The notes beneath the pieces are model-generated. The model saw nothing but the letters and a program-made list of their open reading frames with translations. It did no database searches and was not told the DNA's origin. DNA of 56,689 nucleotides, from positions 1 through 56,689 of the forward strand of contig NZ_JAMLDX010000023.1 in assembly GCF_024211275.1 (NCBI RefSeq), given 5' to 3'. Both the position numbers and the translations under genes were made by a program. The stretch is from Sphingomonas tagetis. Its GTDB lineage: Bacteria > Pseudomonadota > Alphaproteobacteria > Sphingomonadales > Sphingomonadaceae. Shown in pieces: positions 7,665 to 16,123 of the stretch; position 1 is the stretch's first letter, and each line of letters opens with the position of its first letter.

Positions 7665-9178
7665 TCGAACAGCGCCCGGACCTGTTGCAAGCTCACCTTC
7701 ATCGAAGCAGTACGGGGCAGTGCATCGACCTGAATGAATTCGGTCGGCACCTGATATGGCAACAGCGTCTCACGAAGGTACGATCGGAGTTCATCGGCCT
7801 GGGGCGCCTCGGCGTCCGGCTTGAGCGAGTAGGCGGCAACCGGAACCTGTCCCAATCGCCGATCCGGCATGCCCACGACAGCCGCCTCGTGGATCGCCGG
7901 GTGACGTTCGATAGCGGCAGCGACATATTCGGGCTGGATCTTGAAGCCGCCCCGGATGATTGCGGCGTCGGCCCGGCCCTTGATCCACAGGAAGCCATCT
8001 GCGTCTAGAGCGGCGAGATCGGTCGTCGTAAGCCACGTTTCGCGATCGCCGACCTGCGAGCCCCGCAGTTGCAAGATGCCCGCCTCGCCCGGTGCCAGCA
8101 CCTCGCCGGTCTCGGCCGAAGCAATGCGCGCCTCCACGCCAGGATTGAGCCGTCCGACGGCGCCGCGCTTCTCCGGCCAATAGGCTTTGAAATCGTTCAG
8201 CGTCCAGCCGGCAATGCCGCCAAGCTCGGTCGCGCCGTAATTCTGAAGAACCGGGATGCCATAGGTCTGCCAGAATTCGTCGGCGAGCGCCGGATCGAGC
8301 GGGGCCGCGCCCGTACGATAGGCGGCGAGGCTCGACAGGTCTTCCTTGGGAATACCCGCGGCAAGGACCATCGCAAGCCCGGCCGGCGGGGTCTGAACGA
8401 CCTTGGGACGGTGACGCTTCACCGCATCGTGGAATTCGTTGACGGTGAACTTTTCGAGCAGGCAGGCCTTGCGGCCGGCGAGGAGCGCGTTCAGCAGCGC
8501 CACCAACCCGCCGATATGGCCGAACGGCGCAAGCAGCAACTGTGTGCCGGAGCGGAGCCGCGGCGTATCGTCCTGGCTGCGTCCTGCCTCGAAATTGGCG
8601 GCGCCGAGCACCGACTGCGCGAAGCGCGAGCGCTTGAGCGGAATGCGCTTGGGCGGCCCCGTGGTGCCGCTGGTAAGCATCTCGACGGCGATATCTTCGG
8701 CGAGGGTGCGGAATCCGCCGGCGCGGTCAGGGGCGAACTGCTGCAGCACCTCCACGCCGTCGTCCAGCGCATCACTGATCGCAACGCAGAGCGCGCCGCT
8801 CGCGAGCGCAGCGGCGCGAACCTCATCACGCGCCCAATCGACGCTTGACGCAATGATCACCGGAATCTCCAGCCGCTCGATATCGGCAGCGAGCGCGGCG
8901 TCGGGCAGCGTCGGGTTGAGCGTGACGAGGCACCGCATAGTGGTGACGGTCGCCAGAACCGCGGCGACGATCTCGGGCCGGTTGCGCAGCACGACGCCCA
9001 CTCGCACCTCGCCGCCGAGCCCAGCCCGCGCGATCGCTGCTTCGACTGCCAGCTTGCGCGATCTGAGGTCGTCCCAGCTCCACCACTGCCGATGGAACTC
9101 GATCGCCTGCGCCGCCGGATCGATCTCCAGCACCGCTTCCAGCGTCGCTCGCATGCGATCTGCCGCACTCATGTTCAC
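7655..9178 (-). CDS. AMP-dependent acyl-CoA synthetase/ligase
   Basis: An ANL-superfamily adenylating enzyme (507 residues) expected to activate a carboxylic acid to its CoA thioester. The P-loop EMLTSGTTGPPKRIPL, the adenine motif NYGATELGG, and the hinge region around TTDLAALDADGF and KGRADAAIIRGGFKI are present. The C-terminal catalytic lysine lies in LPRTASMKVSL, where the usual Gly before Lys is Met. A GTG start at 9178 sits five bases after GAGG; an ATG follows at 9172. It is seven bases from the upstream acyl-CoA dehydrogenase gene, so it belongs to that operon. Acid chain length cannot be read from sequence. Confidence 0.88.
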   Translation of the reverse strand: MNMSAADRMRATLEAVLEIDPAAQAIEFHRQWWSWDDLRSRKLAVEAAIARAGLGGEVRVGVVLRNRPEIVAAVLATVTTMRCLVTLNPTLPDAALAADIERLEIPVIIASSVDWARDEVRAAALASGALCVAISDALDDGVEVLQQFAPDRAGGFRTLAEDIAVEMLTSGTTGPPKRIPLKRSRFAQSVLGAANFEAGRSQDDTPRLRSGTQLLLAPFGHIGGLVALLNALLAGRKACLLEKFTVNEFHDAVKRHRPKVVQTPPAGLAMVLAAGIPKEDLSSLAAYRTGAAPLDPALADEFWQTYGIPVLQNYGATELGGIAGWTLNDFKAYWPEKRGAVGRLNPGVEARIASAETGEVLAPGEAGILQLRGSQVGDRETWLTTTDLAALDADGFLWIKGRADAAIIRGGFKIQPEYVAAAIERHPAIHEAAVVGMPDRRLGQVPVAAYSLKPDAEAPQADELRSYLRETLLPYQVPTEFIQVDALPRTASMKVSLQQVRALFEWT

Positions 9179-9185
9179 ATCATCC

Positions 9186-10256
9186 TCACGTCAGGGGCCG
9201 CGGTAGGGACGCGGCGCGCGCGCGCAGCTGAGTGGGCGAAGAAAGCACCATCCGGTCGTGCATCGCGCGCTTCAGCAGCAGGTGAAGGGGATATTCCCAG
9301 GTGTAACCGATCCCCCCATGCGCCTCGACCGCGGCGCGGGCGGTCTTGACGGCGACGTCCGTGGCATGCGCCTTGGCCAACGCCGCCGACCAGGGTGCTT
9401 CCGGGGCAGACACGTCCCAGGCATGCGCCGCATACCAGCAGAAGAACCGTACAGGCTCGATATCCACGGCCATGTTGGCAAGCGCGTGCTTGATGGCCTG
9501 GAACGACCCGATCGGGCGTCCGAACTGCACGCGGGTTTTTGCGTATTCGACCGACATATCCAGTGCGGCACGCCCGGCCCCGGCGGCATCGATCGCCGCC
9601 AGGATCATCAGCGCATCGTAAAGGCGCCAGGCGGCAGCCCGGCCACCCAGCGGTTTCGCGTCCGCCATCTCCAGCATAGCCCCCGCATGCGGCCGCGATG
9701 TGTCGAGCGGCGGATATTCGCTGGCATGTAGTTCGGCAGCGTCTCGCGCGACCAGACACAGCCCCTCTTCGACGCCCACGATGAACAGGTCGGCATCGGC
9801 TGCACCCTCGATACAGCGCTTGTTCGCCCGGCTGTCGCGCAGCGACGCCCTCCATTCGTCGGGGTTCCAATGGTCGGAGGTTTCACTGAACGCAAAGCCG
9901 ACTTTGGCGTCGCCAGCGAGCAGCGGTTCGAGCCATCGCGCCTTGAGCGTGCTGTCACCATAGCTCGCGATCGCCCAGGCGCCGACCGCGCTACGGATCG
10001 CTGAGGTCGGCGCGGCGTGACGGCCCAGTGCTTCGCCAGCTACCGCCAGCGTCAACAACCCCATGCCAAGTCCACTCTCCGCCTCCGGCACGAGAATTGC
10101 CGGCACCGCGAGGGACTTGAGGGCCTCGTCCATGGCCGCAGCCAGGCCCGGCACCGCTTCGTCGCGCGTCAGGATGTTGCCGCTGAGCTTGTCGGTCAGC
10201 AGCCGTTCGACCGCGTCCTCGAATTGCTTCTGCTCGTCTGTAAGATCAAAATGCAT
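9186..10256 (-). CDS. Acyl-CoA dehydrogenase, shorter partner of a probable heteromeric pair
   Basis: A 356-residue flavoprotein of the acyl-CoA dehydrogenase fold that starts MHFDLTDEQKQFEDAVERLL. The C-terminal all-alpha domain is clear: YAKTRVQFGRPIGSFQAIKH and EAHGGIGYTWEYPLHLLLKR. The middle beta domain is shortened relative to its neighbour. It directly follows a 394-residue dehydrogenase gene with seven bases between them, the arrangement known for alpha2beta2 enzymes such as those of steroid side-chain degradation, where one subunit supplies FAD contacts and the other the catalytic base. It would make a 2-enoyl-CoA. The ATG at 10256 was chosen because the longer frame overlaps the upstream gene without family similarity. 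Confidence 0.88.
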   Translation of the reverse strand: MHFDLTDEQKQFEDAVERLLTDKLSGNILTRDEAVPGLAAAMDEALKSLAVPAILVPEAESGLGMGLLTLAVAGEALGRHAAPTSAIRSAVGAWAIASYGDSTLKARWLEPLLAGDAKVGFAFSETSDHWNPDEWRASLRDSRANKRCIEGAADADLFIVGVEEGLCLVARDAAELHASEYPPLDTSRPHAGAMLEMADAKPLGGRAAAWRLYDALMILAAIDAAGAGRAALDMSVEYAKTRVQFGRPIGSFQAIKHALANMAVDIEPVRFFCWYAAHAWDVSAPEAPWSAALAKAHATDVAVKTARAAVEAHGGIGYTWEYPLHLLLKRAMHDRMVLSSPTQLRARAASLPRPLT

Positions 10257-10263
10257 GCGCGTT

Positions 10264-11448
10264 CTACAGAGCCTCGTCCTTTGGGAGGCCGAGGCCTCGC
10301 TCAGCAATGATGTTGCGCTGAATGTTCGACGCCCCCCCGGCGATCGACAGCGCCAGCGATCCCAGCACCTGGTTCAGCCACTGCGCTGGATTGCGCTTCC
10401 CGGCCGCGCCCTTGACAGGCAGGTCCATGCCGCGGTCCCCCAATATATCCTGAGCAACCTGCGCAACCTCCAGCGCGATGCGTGTGCCGGCGAGTTTGTT
10501 GAGCAAGGGCAGCATGCCCGCCGATCCCCCCCCGACGGTGCGCGCGAACTGATAGTAGCCGCAGAACAGCTGGGCTTGGACATAGCCCTCCAGCGTCATC
10601 ATGCGATCGCGGATAACCGGGTCCTCGGCCGCCGGCCGGCCGTTGATCTCGATGCTGCGCGCCAGCCGCCAGAGCGATTCAAGCAAGCCGAGCGTACGCA
10701 CGCCCCCGATATTGCTGCGTTCGTGCTTGAGCGTGGTCTTCGAGATACCCCAGCCGCCGCCACGCGCCCCGACGATCCAGTCGGCCGGAGTCCGCGCGTC
10801 CTCGAAGAATACCTCGCAAAATTCGGATTCGCCGGTGATCTGATGGATCGTGCGGATCGTGATGCCGGGCTGATCGAGTTCGAGCAGGAGGTAGGAAATT
10901 CCACCGTGCTTGCCTGCATTCGGCTCGGTCCGCACCAGCGCGAACATGTGCGTCGCGCTATAGGCCTGGCTCGTCCAGATCTTCTGACCGTTGATCACCC
11001 ACTCGCCGCCGTCCAGCTTCCCGCTGGTCTTCAGCGAGGCCAGATCGCTGCCGGCGCCCGGCTCCGAATAACCCTGCGCCCAGCGATATTCGCCTAGGAT
11101 TGTCTTGGGAATGAACATCCGCCGCTGCGATTCGCTGCCGTGCTCGAGCAGCGTCGGGATCAGCATGGACATCCCGGCGCCGGGGACTTCCATCGGTGCG
11201 CGCGCGCGCTCGAAACAATCGCGGATGATGCGTCCGCGCATCGGATCGGGAAGCTGTTCCGAACCGCCATAGACCTTGGGAATCGAGCGGTACAGATAGC
11301 CACGCTCGGTCGCGAGCAGGCGGAACTCGCGAACAAAGTCGGGTTCCGGCTTGCCAGATTTTGGCAAGCGCCCCGTCCATGTGCCGTCGAGAAAGGCCCG
11401 AACTTCGTCGAAGAACAGCCTGTCCTGTGGCGAATATCCTAAATCCAT
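10264..11448 (-). CDS. Acyl-CoA dehydrogenase, longer partner of a probable heteromeric pair
   Basis: A 394-residue acyl-CoA dehydrogenase that opens MDLGYSPQDRLFFDEVRAFL. The FAD/substrate block WAQGYSEPGAGSDLASLKT and the beta-domain segment GEWVINGQKIWTSQA are well kept. The C-terminal block reads AGGASNIQRNIIAERGLGLP instead of the usual GGTSEIQRN. It is followed within seven bases by the shorter paralogue. The pair likely dehydrogenates a bulky acyl-CoA, though the substrate is unknown. It lies downstream of a VOC gene on the same strand. Confidence 0.9.
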   Translation of the reverse strand: MDLGYSPQDRLFFDEVRAFLDGTWTGRLPKSGKPEPDFVREFRLLATERGYLYRSIPKVYGGSEQLPDPMRGRIIRDCFERARAPMEVPGAGMSMLIPTLLEHGSESQRRMFIPKTILGEYRWAQGYSEPGAGSDLASLKTSGKLDGGEWVINGQKIWTSQAYSATHMFALVRTEPNAGKHGGISYLLLELDQPGITIRTIHQITGESEFCEVFFEDARTPADWIVGARGGGWGISKTTLKHERSNIGGVRTLGLLESLWRLARSIEINGRPAAEDPVIRDRMMTLEGYVQAQLFCGYYQFARTVGGGSAGMLPLLNKLAGTRIALEVAQVAQDILGDRGMDLPVKGAAGKRNPAQWLNQVLGSLALSIAGGASNIQRNIIAERGLGLPKDEAL

Positions 11449-11491
11449 AAGTCACCCGGAAAGCGTGGGATTGGGTCGGACATGAGCGTGC

Positions 11492-11932
11492 TCACCACGA
11501 TCCGACATTTGGCATTGATGCCCATGGTTCGCACGCGGCTAGGGGCGCGCCGGCCTGCAGCAACTCCACCGAAATGCCGTCGGGAGAGCGCACGAATGCC
11601 AGCTTCCCGTCACGCGGCGGCCGGCTCAACGCGACGCCGTGATCGGCAAGCCGTCGGCATGCAACGTAGATGTCATCGACCGCAAAGGCGATGTGGCCGA
11701 AATTGCGGCCCTCGGCGTAACCCTGGTCATCCCAATTGTGGGTCAGTTCGATCGTCGGCGCCCGATCGGCGCGTGCCGCGGCCCCGTCACCCGGCGCGGC
11801 CATGTAAACGAGCGTGAAGCGGCCAGCTTCAATGTCAAAGCGGTCGATTTGCTCAAGCCCGAGCGCGTCGCGGTAAAATGCCAGCGACGCTTCCAGATCC
11901 CGCACCCGCACCATCGTGTGAAGGTATTCCAA
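11492..11932 (-). CDS. VOC-superfamily (glyoxalase-like) protein
   Basis: A small metalloenzyme-fold protein of about 146 residues with two beta-alpha-beta-beta-beta units. YLHTMVRVRDLEASLAFYRD resembles lactoylglutathione lyases, GHIAFAVDDI opens the second module, and FVRSPDGISVELLQ carries the distal glutamate. A TTG start at 11932 is preferred because GGAGAG lies six bases upstream; an in-frame ATG at 11968 lacks a site. It leads the minus-strand run to the acyl-CoA dehydrogenases and sox genes. Function may be lyase, isomerase or epimerase acting on a pathway intermediate, and cannot be settled. Confidence 0.8.
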   Translation of the reverse strand: MEYLHTMVRVRDLEASLAFYRDALGLEQIDRFDIEAGRFTLVYMAAPGDGAAARADRAPTIELTHNWDDQGYAEGRNFGHIAFAVDDIYVACRRLADHGVALSRPPRDGKLAFVRSPDGISVELLQAGAPLAACEPWASMPNVGSW

Positions 11933-12247
11933 CGCGTACCTCTCCAGAACGAACGGCGCCCCCCGCAATCGGAAGGCGCGTGTACCGCCAAACTGCCGTT
12001 ATGACGGCAAGCCGATCCGGGCCGCCCAAGCGGCGGACGTCCGGCGCGGCCATTCTGCACGCGAATGCACACGGCAATTAATGTGAAAAATCCGGCCTCG
12101 CCGCGAAGCACGCACTTCACGGTTTGCCTTCGTTGTACGCTTATCGCGAATGTCGCATGGCGGGTGTTCCTGGCGGGACGCGGTCGTCGCGACGGCTTGG
12201 AGCCAGCGGCACCCCGCCGGTCGGCCCATCACATGCTGGAGAGGCGG
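11933..12247. promoter_or_regulatory. Divergent intergenic region with a palindrome at 11994-12009
   Basis: About 315 bases separate the VOC gene (minus) from the MaoC-like gene (plus). It must hold the promoters for two long gene runs. A perfect inverted repeat TGCCGT-TATG-ACGGCA (11994-12009) is a candidate operator. I see no convincing gene in it, only frames lacking family resemblance. Confidence 0.4.
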
Positions 12248-13504
12248 ATGGCCGACGATGGCCTGATCATGGGGCGGATCACAGATGAATCAGTGGGCAA
12301 GATGCGTCAGCGGATCGGCTTCCCCAATCCGACGCTGCGGCACGGCTGGCTCGACAAGCCGCACAACATCTATGCTTCCTACGACGCGTTTCGGCGGTTC
12401 GCGATCTATAACGGCAGCGACAATCCGTTGTTCATCGACGAGGACTATCCGCAGCACACGCGCTGGGGAGAGAGCATCGCACCACTCGGCTTTGAAGGGA
12501 CGATGGGCCTCAAACGGCCAAAGGCAATGGAAGTGGCATTCGAGCGCGAAACCCGCGGCGCCCTGCGCGGCGTCCAGCTATTTCACTCAGGTGGCGAGAA
12601 TTTCTATTTCGCGCCGATTACCTCGGGGCAGCGGCTCTACGTCTCAAGATATGTGAGCTCGGTGGAGGTCAAGGAGTCGCGCTTTGGGGGGCAGTCGGTC
12701 ATCGTGGGCAATGGCAAATGCTATTGGAACGATGACGACACCGTGCTCGTGCAGGGTACGGAAACCTTCGTGCATGTCGAACGGCGGCGATCGTCCGCCG
12801 AGGAAGCGACGCCAAAGGCCAAGGCCGAGCCGATCGTCACTAGCTATAGCGACGAAGACCTCGCCGCGATCGAGGCCGCCTATGATGCCGAATACCGCCG
12901 CGGCGCCAATACCTGGTATTTGGAGGACATCGCCGTCGGCACGCGACTTCCCACCATGGTCAAGGGGCCGCTGACGATCACAGACCTCATTAATTTCTTC
13001 ATGGGCGCCGGCTGGTACTCCTATGGCGCGCCCCCGTTCCGCCTGGCCTACGAGAACCGCAAGCGAATCCGCGGCTTCTATTCGAAGAATGAATATCAGG
13101 CCTGGGACACGATCCAGCGCATCCACTGGGAAGCGTCGCTGCTTAAGGATGTCGGCGTCGCCGGCATCTATGACGTCGCGGTCATCCGGCAGGCCATGCT
13201 CAACCATTATTGCAACAACATCGCCGGTGACGATGCCTGGGTCTATCGCGTGAAGTACGACCTGCGCAAATTCAACTATATCGGGGACACGACCTGGGTC
13301 AACGGCGTCGTCACCGAGGCGCGGGTCGATCAAGTGCTGGGACCGCTGGTCGAGATCGATCTGTCCGGCGTCAATCAGCGCGGCGAGGAGAATATTCGCG
13401 GCTCCGCCACGATTCTGGTCGCCTCGCGCGACACGGGTCTGGCCAAGCTGCCGCCGCCCGCTCAACCCACCGTACACCGTGCTGACGACTGGCGTATGAC
13501 CTAG
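12248..13504 (+). CDS. MaoC/FAS1-like acyl dehydratase, double-hotdog type
   Basis: A 418-residue protein of the FAS1-like/MaoC dehydratase group, probably hydrating an enoyl-CoA or dehydrating a hydroxyacyl-CoA. The N-terminal half contains YASYDAFRRFAIYNGSDNPL and FYFAPITSGQRLYVSRYVSS; the second half has YLEDIAVGTRLPTMVKGPLT and NFFMGAGW. The ATG at 12248 is preceded by GGAG six bases away; further upstream in-frame starts lack a site. It begins a plus-strand run with an SDR and the P450 system. Substrate is unknown, and the exact catalytic residues are less clear than in canonical MaoC hydratases. Confidence 0.8.
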   Translation: MADDGLIMGRITDESVGKMRQRIGFPNPTLRHGWLDKPHNIYASYDAFRRFAIYNGSDNPLFIDEDYPQHTRWGESIAPLGFEGTMGLKRPKAMEVAFERETRGALRGVQLFHSGGENFYFAPITSGQRLYVSRYVSSVEVKESRFGGQSVIVGNGKCYWNDDDTVLVQGTETFVHVERRRSSAEEATPKAKAEPIVTSYSDEDLAAIEAAYDAEYRRGANTWYLEDIAVGTRLPTMVKGPLTITDLINFFMGAGWYSYGAPPFRLAYENRKRIRGFYSKNEYQAWDTIQRIHWEASLLKDVGVAGIYDVAVIRQAMLNHYCNNIAGDDAWVYRVKYDLRKFNYIGDTTWVNGVVTEARVDQVLGPLVEIDLSGVNQRGEENIRGSATILVASRDTGLAKLPPPAQPTVHRADDWRMT

Positions 13505-13553
13505 CCGCCGCCCTGCGCCCCGCGCCGTGAAAATCTTGAAAAGAGGTACTGGA

Positions 13554-14312
13554 ATGATAGCAAGCACAACGGCGCCCGCCCCGTTGTTCGCCCCGGGCGC
13601 GGCGCTCGTCGTCGGCGGCAGCGGCGGCCTTGGCTCAGCGATCGCAGCGAAGCTGGCCGAACAGGGCGCACCGGTGATCGTGTCGTATCGCAAGGCCCGC
13701 GATGAGGCGCAGAACCTTGTCGAGCAGATCCGCTCCGCTTCGGGCGAGGCCGAGGCCGTGCGGTTCGACCTGCTCGACCCGGCATCGGTGGCCGACGGCA
13801 TCGCGGACGCCGCAAAGCTATTCGGCGGGATCGGTGCGCTGGTCTATGCGCCTGGCGCCAAGCCGGCCTATGATTTCGTCAGCCGCGTACCTGCAGACGA
13901 ATGGCGCCGGATCATCGAAGTCGATGTGATCGGCCTGGCCAATCTGATAGCCGCGGCGCTCCCGGCGCTGCGCGCATCGCAGGGCGCGATCGTCGGCATC
14001 ACCACCTATCAGGCCGGCCGGCTCGAGCCGCGCGGCGGGCTTTCGGCGGTGCCCAAGGCCGCCGCGGAGCGCCTGCTCGCCGTCACTGCGCGCGAGGAAG
14101 GTCGATATCAGGTGCGCGCAAATGCGGTCCGAGCCGGCTGGTTCGACAATCGCGGCGTCAAACGAACCGACATCCAGACGACGCAGGAAAGCCTGCTGGG
14201 GCGCCGCGGCCGTCCGGAGGAGCTGGCCGAGGCGGTCGCATTTCTGTTGTCCAGGCGCGCCAGCTTCATCACCGGGGCAGTGCTGAACGTGGACGGCGGA
14301 CAGAGCCTCTGA
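13554..14312 (+). CDS. Short-chain dehydrogenase/reductase with an altered catalytic site
   Basis: A 252-residue Rossmann protein. The nucleotide site VVGGSGGLGSAIA (about 19-31) and the C-terminal GAVLNVDGGQSL are standard. Around the active site the usual Ser-Tyr-x3-Lys is replaced: the segment reads GGLSAVPKAAAE, with Lys168 kept but Ser164 where Tyr is expected, and Thr150-Thr151 in the Ser position. Many SDRs of this subgroup share a SAxPKAA pattern as I recall, so it may be a real subfamily with different chemistry. GAGG lies seven bases before the ATG at 13554. It lies between the dehydratase and the P450. Confidence 0.85.
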   Translation: MIASTTAPAPLFAPGAALVVGGSGGLGSAIAAKLAEQGAPVIVSYRKARDEAQNLVEQIRSASGEAEAVRFDLLDPASVADGIADAAKLFGGIGALVYAPGAKPAYDFVSRVPADEWRRIIEVDVIGLANLIAAALPALRASQGAIVGITTYQAGRLEPRGGLSAVPKAAAERLLAVTAREEGRYQVRANAVRAGWFDNRGVKRTDIQTTQESLLGRRGRPEELAEAVAFLLSRRASFITGAVLNVDGGQSL

Positions 14313-14385
14313 CCATCCGCGAGAGGCACGGCGCTTCATTCGTGTGCCTTCGCGACGCGTGGGTCGAAAACGCACTATTCGCTCC

Positions 14386-14433
14386 ATGGCGCCGCATATA
14401 CCATCCCTGCAACGAACGTTCGCGAGATATTGA
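14386..14433 (+). other. Possible 15-codon leader ORF before the P450 gene
   Basis: The frame runs from ATG at 14386 to a TGA that abuts the P450 ATG (TGAATG). Such an arrangement allows translational coupling. Length and composition give no further support, and it may be chance. Confidence 0.15.
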
Positions 14434-15687
14434 ATGGCAAGCCAATCCGCCGAAAAACTGGAACATGACAAGCTTGCGATCGAGGATATCGACGTCAGCG
14501 ATCCGACGATCTTCCAGAAAAACCGGCAAGGGCCGATCTTTGCGCGCCTGCGCGCCGAGGATCCGGTGCATTATTGCCGGGAAAGCCGCTACGGCCCCTA
14601 TTGGTCGGTCACGCGGTATCAGGACATCATCGCGGTCGACAGCAACCATCAAGTGTTCTCGTCGGCGAACGCCACCTCGCTCGACGAGACGCGTGCGAAA
14701 GGGCGTGGCCCCAATGCCACGCCAGTCGGCGGATTTCTGGGCATGGACCCGCCCGAACACGACACCCAGCGGAAGATCGTTTCACCAGCACTCGCGCCGG
14801 CCAATCTGGCGCGCTTCGAGCACCTGATCCGCGAGCGCACCCGCAATGCGCTGGCCGGGCTGCCGATCGGCGAGGAGTTCGACTGGGCGCAGACGGTCTC
14901 GGTCGAACTGACCATGATGATGTTGGCGACCCTACTTGGCGTCCCGTTCGACGAGCGCAAGCAGCTCAAGCGCTGGTCGGACGTGATCGCCGGCGTTCCG
15001 GGCGACGGCGTGGTGGAATCTTGGGAGCAGCGCGACAGCGAACTCAAGGAAATGACCCGCGCATTCCTGACTTTGCGTGAAACTCGTCGGATGGAGGAGC
15101 CGTCGTCGGACCTGCTGTCGATGCTGGCGCATTCGCCCGTCGCGCAGAACATGAGCGACCTGGAATTTGCGTCCAACGTCTCGATCCTGGTCGTCGGTGG
15201 CAACGACACGACCCGGAACAGCATGTCGGCCGGCATCCTCGCCTTTCACGATCATCCGGATCAATGGGCGAAGCTGAAGGCCAATCCGGCGCTCGTCGAC
15301 AGCGCGGTGCCCGAGATCATCCGGTGGCACACGCCGATCATGTCACAGGGGCGTCGCGCTACCCAGGATCACGAACTGGGCGGCAAGGTTATCCGCAAGG
15401 GCGACAAGGTGATGATGTGGTACGTTTCGGGCAATCGCGACGAGAGTGCGATCCCTGACGCCGGCCAGTTCATCATAGACCGCGCGCGCCCGCGCCAGCA
15501 TCTCTCGTTCGGGTTCGGCATCCATCGCTGCCTGGGCAACCGGCTTGCCGAGATGCAGTTGCGGATCTTTCTGGAGGAGATCCTGGCTAATGATTGGGCG
15601 AGGATCGAGGTCACCGAGCCGGTCGGTTATGCGCTGTCGAGCAGCGTGCGCGGTATCAACCGCCTACGCGTTCGCATCCATGCCTGA
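14434..15687 (+). CDS. Cytochrome P450, CYP153-like
   Basis: A soluble class I P450 (417 residues) expected to hydroxylate an aliphatic chain or related hydrophobic substrate. The I-helix oxygen motif GGNDTTR is at 255-261, the K-helix ExxR is E294-R297, and the haem loop FGFGIHRCLG places the ligand at Cys366. Early segments GPYWSVTRYQDI and MDPPEHDTQRK resemble CYP153 terminal alkane and fatty-acid hydroxylases. A putidaredoxin-type ferredoxin gene follows immediately, but no ferredoxin reductase gene is in the window. The downstream alcohol and aldehyde dehydrogenases fit an omega-oxidation sequence. Family assignment is from motif similarity, not a phylogeny. Confidence 0.92.
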   Translation: MASQSAEKLEHDKLAIEDIDVSDPTIFQKNRQGPIFARLRAEDPVHYCRESRYGPYWSVTRYQDIIAVDSNHQVFSSANATSLDETRAKGRGPNATPVGGFLGMDPPEHDTQRKIVSPALAPANLARFEHLIRERTRNALAGLPIGEEFDWAQTVSVELTMMMLATLLGVPFDERKQLKRWSDVIAGVPGDGVVESWEQRDSELKEMTRAFLTLRETRRMEEPSSDLLSMLAHSPVAQNMSDLEFASNVSILVVGGNDTTRNSMSAGILAFHDHPDQWAKLKANPALVDSAVPEIIRWHTPIMSQGRRATQDHELGGKVIRKGDKVMMWYVSGNRDESAIPDAGQFIIDRARPRQHLSFGFGIHRCLGNRLAEMQLRIFLEEILANDWARIEVTEPVGYALSSSVRGINRLRVRIHA

Positions 15688-15717
15688 CAATTCGAACGCA
15701 AAGTGAAGCAGAGTAAG

Positions 15718-16038
15718 ATGCCCAAGCTTGTTTTCATCGAGGCCAATGGCGCGGAACATGTCGTGGAGGCGCAGGCCGACCTGTCGGCAATGGAAGTCGC
15801 GGTCCGGTTCAACATTAACGGGATCGACGGCGATTGCGGCGGCCAGGCCGCGTGCGCGACATGCCACGTCTTCGTCGACCGCCCCTGGATGGAGCGGGTC
15901 GGCAAGCCGAGCGAGCATGAAGTGCAAATGCTCGAGCTCGCCGAAGGTGCGGCGGACAACAGCCGCCTCGCATGCCAGGTCATCGTGACGCCGGAGCTGG
16001 ACGGGCTGGTGCTGCACATGCCCGCGGCGCAGTTTTGA
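15718..16038 (+). CDS. [2Fe-2S] ferredoxin, putidaredoxin/adrenodoxin type
   Basis: A 106-residue electron carrier with cluster cysteines Cys40, Cys46, Cys49 and Cys86 in the C-x5-C-x2-C spacing of P450-linked ferredoxins (DCGGQAACATCH and RLACQV). The ATG at 15718 is chosen over an upstream in-frame GTG because the family begins MPKLVFIE. It lies 30 bases after the P450 and is its likely direct electron donor. Confidence 0.95.
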   Translation: MPKLVFIEANGAEHVVEAQADLSAMEVAVRFNINGIDGDCGGQAACATCHVFVDRPWMERVGKPSEHEVQMLELAEGAADNSRLACQVIVTPELDGLVLHMPAAQF

Positions 16039-16060
16039 CGAGCCGCAAGATGAAACAAAC

Positions 16061-16123
16061 ATGACTTCGAGCGGCCGCGCGGACTGGTTCGCTGGCGCAT
16101 CGAAGAAGGAGAGGTCGACGTGA
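16061..16123 (+). other. Possible 20-codon ORF overlapping the dioxygenase start
   Basis: ATG at 16061 opens a 20-codon frame (MTSSGRADWFAGA...) ending in TGA that overlaps the GTG start of the next gene as GTGA. It may couple translation of the dioxygenase. A chance frame is equally possible, because the dioxygenase has its own strong AAGGAGAGG site. Confidence 0.15.

Noticed and set aside
12644..13801. 385-codon minus-strand frame opposite the MaoC-like and SDR genes
   Set aside because: It spans two well-supported plus-strand genes and shows no domain.
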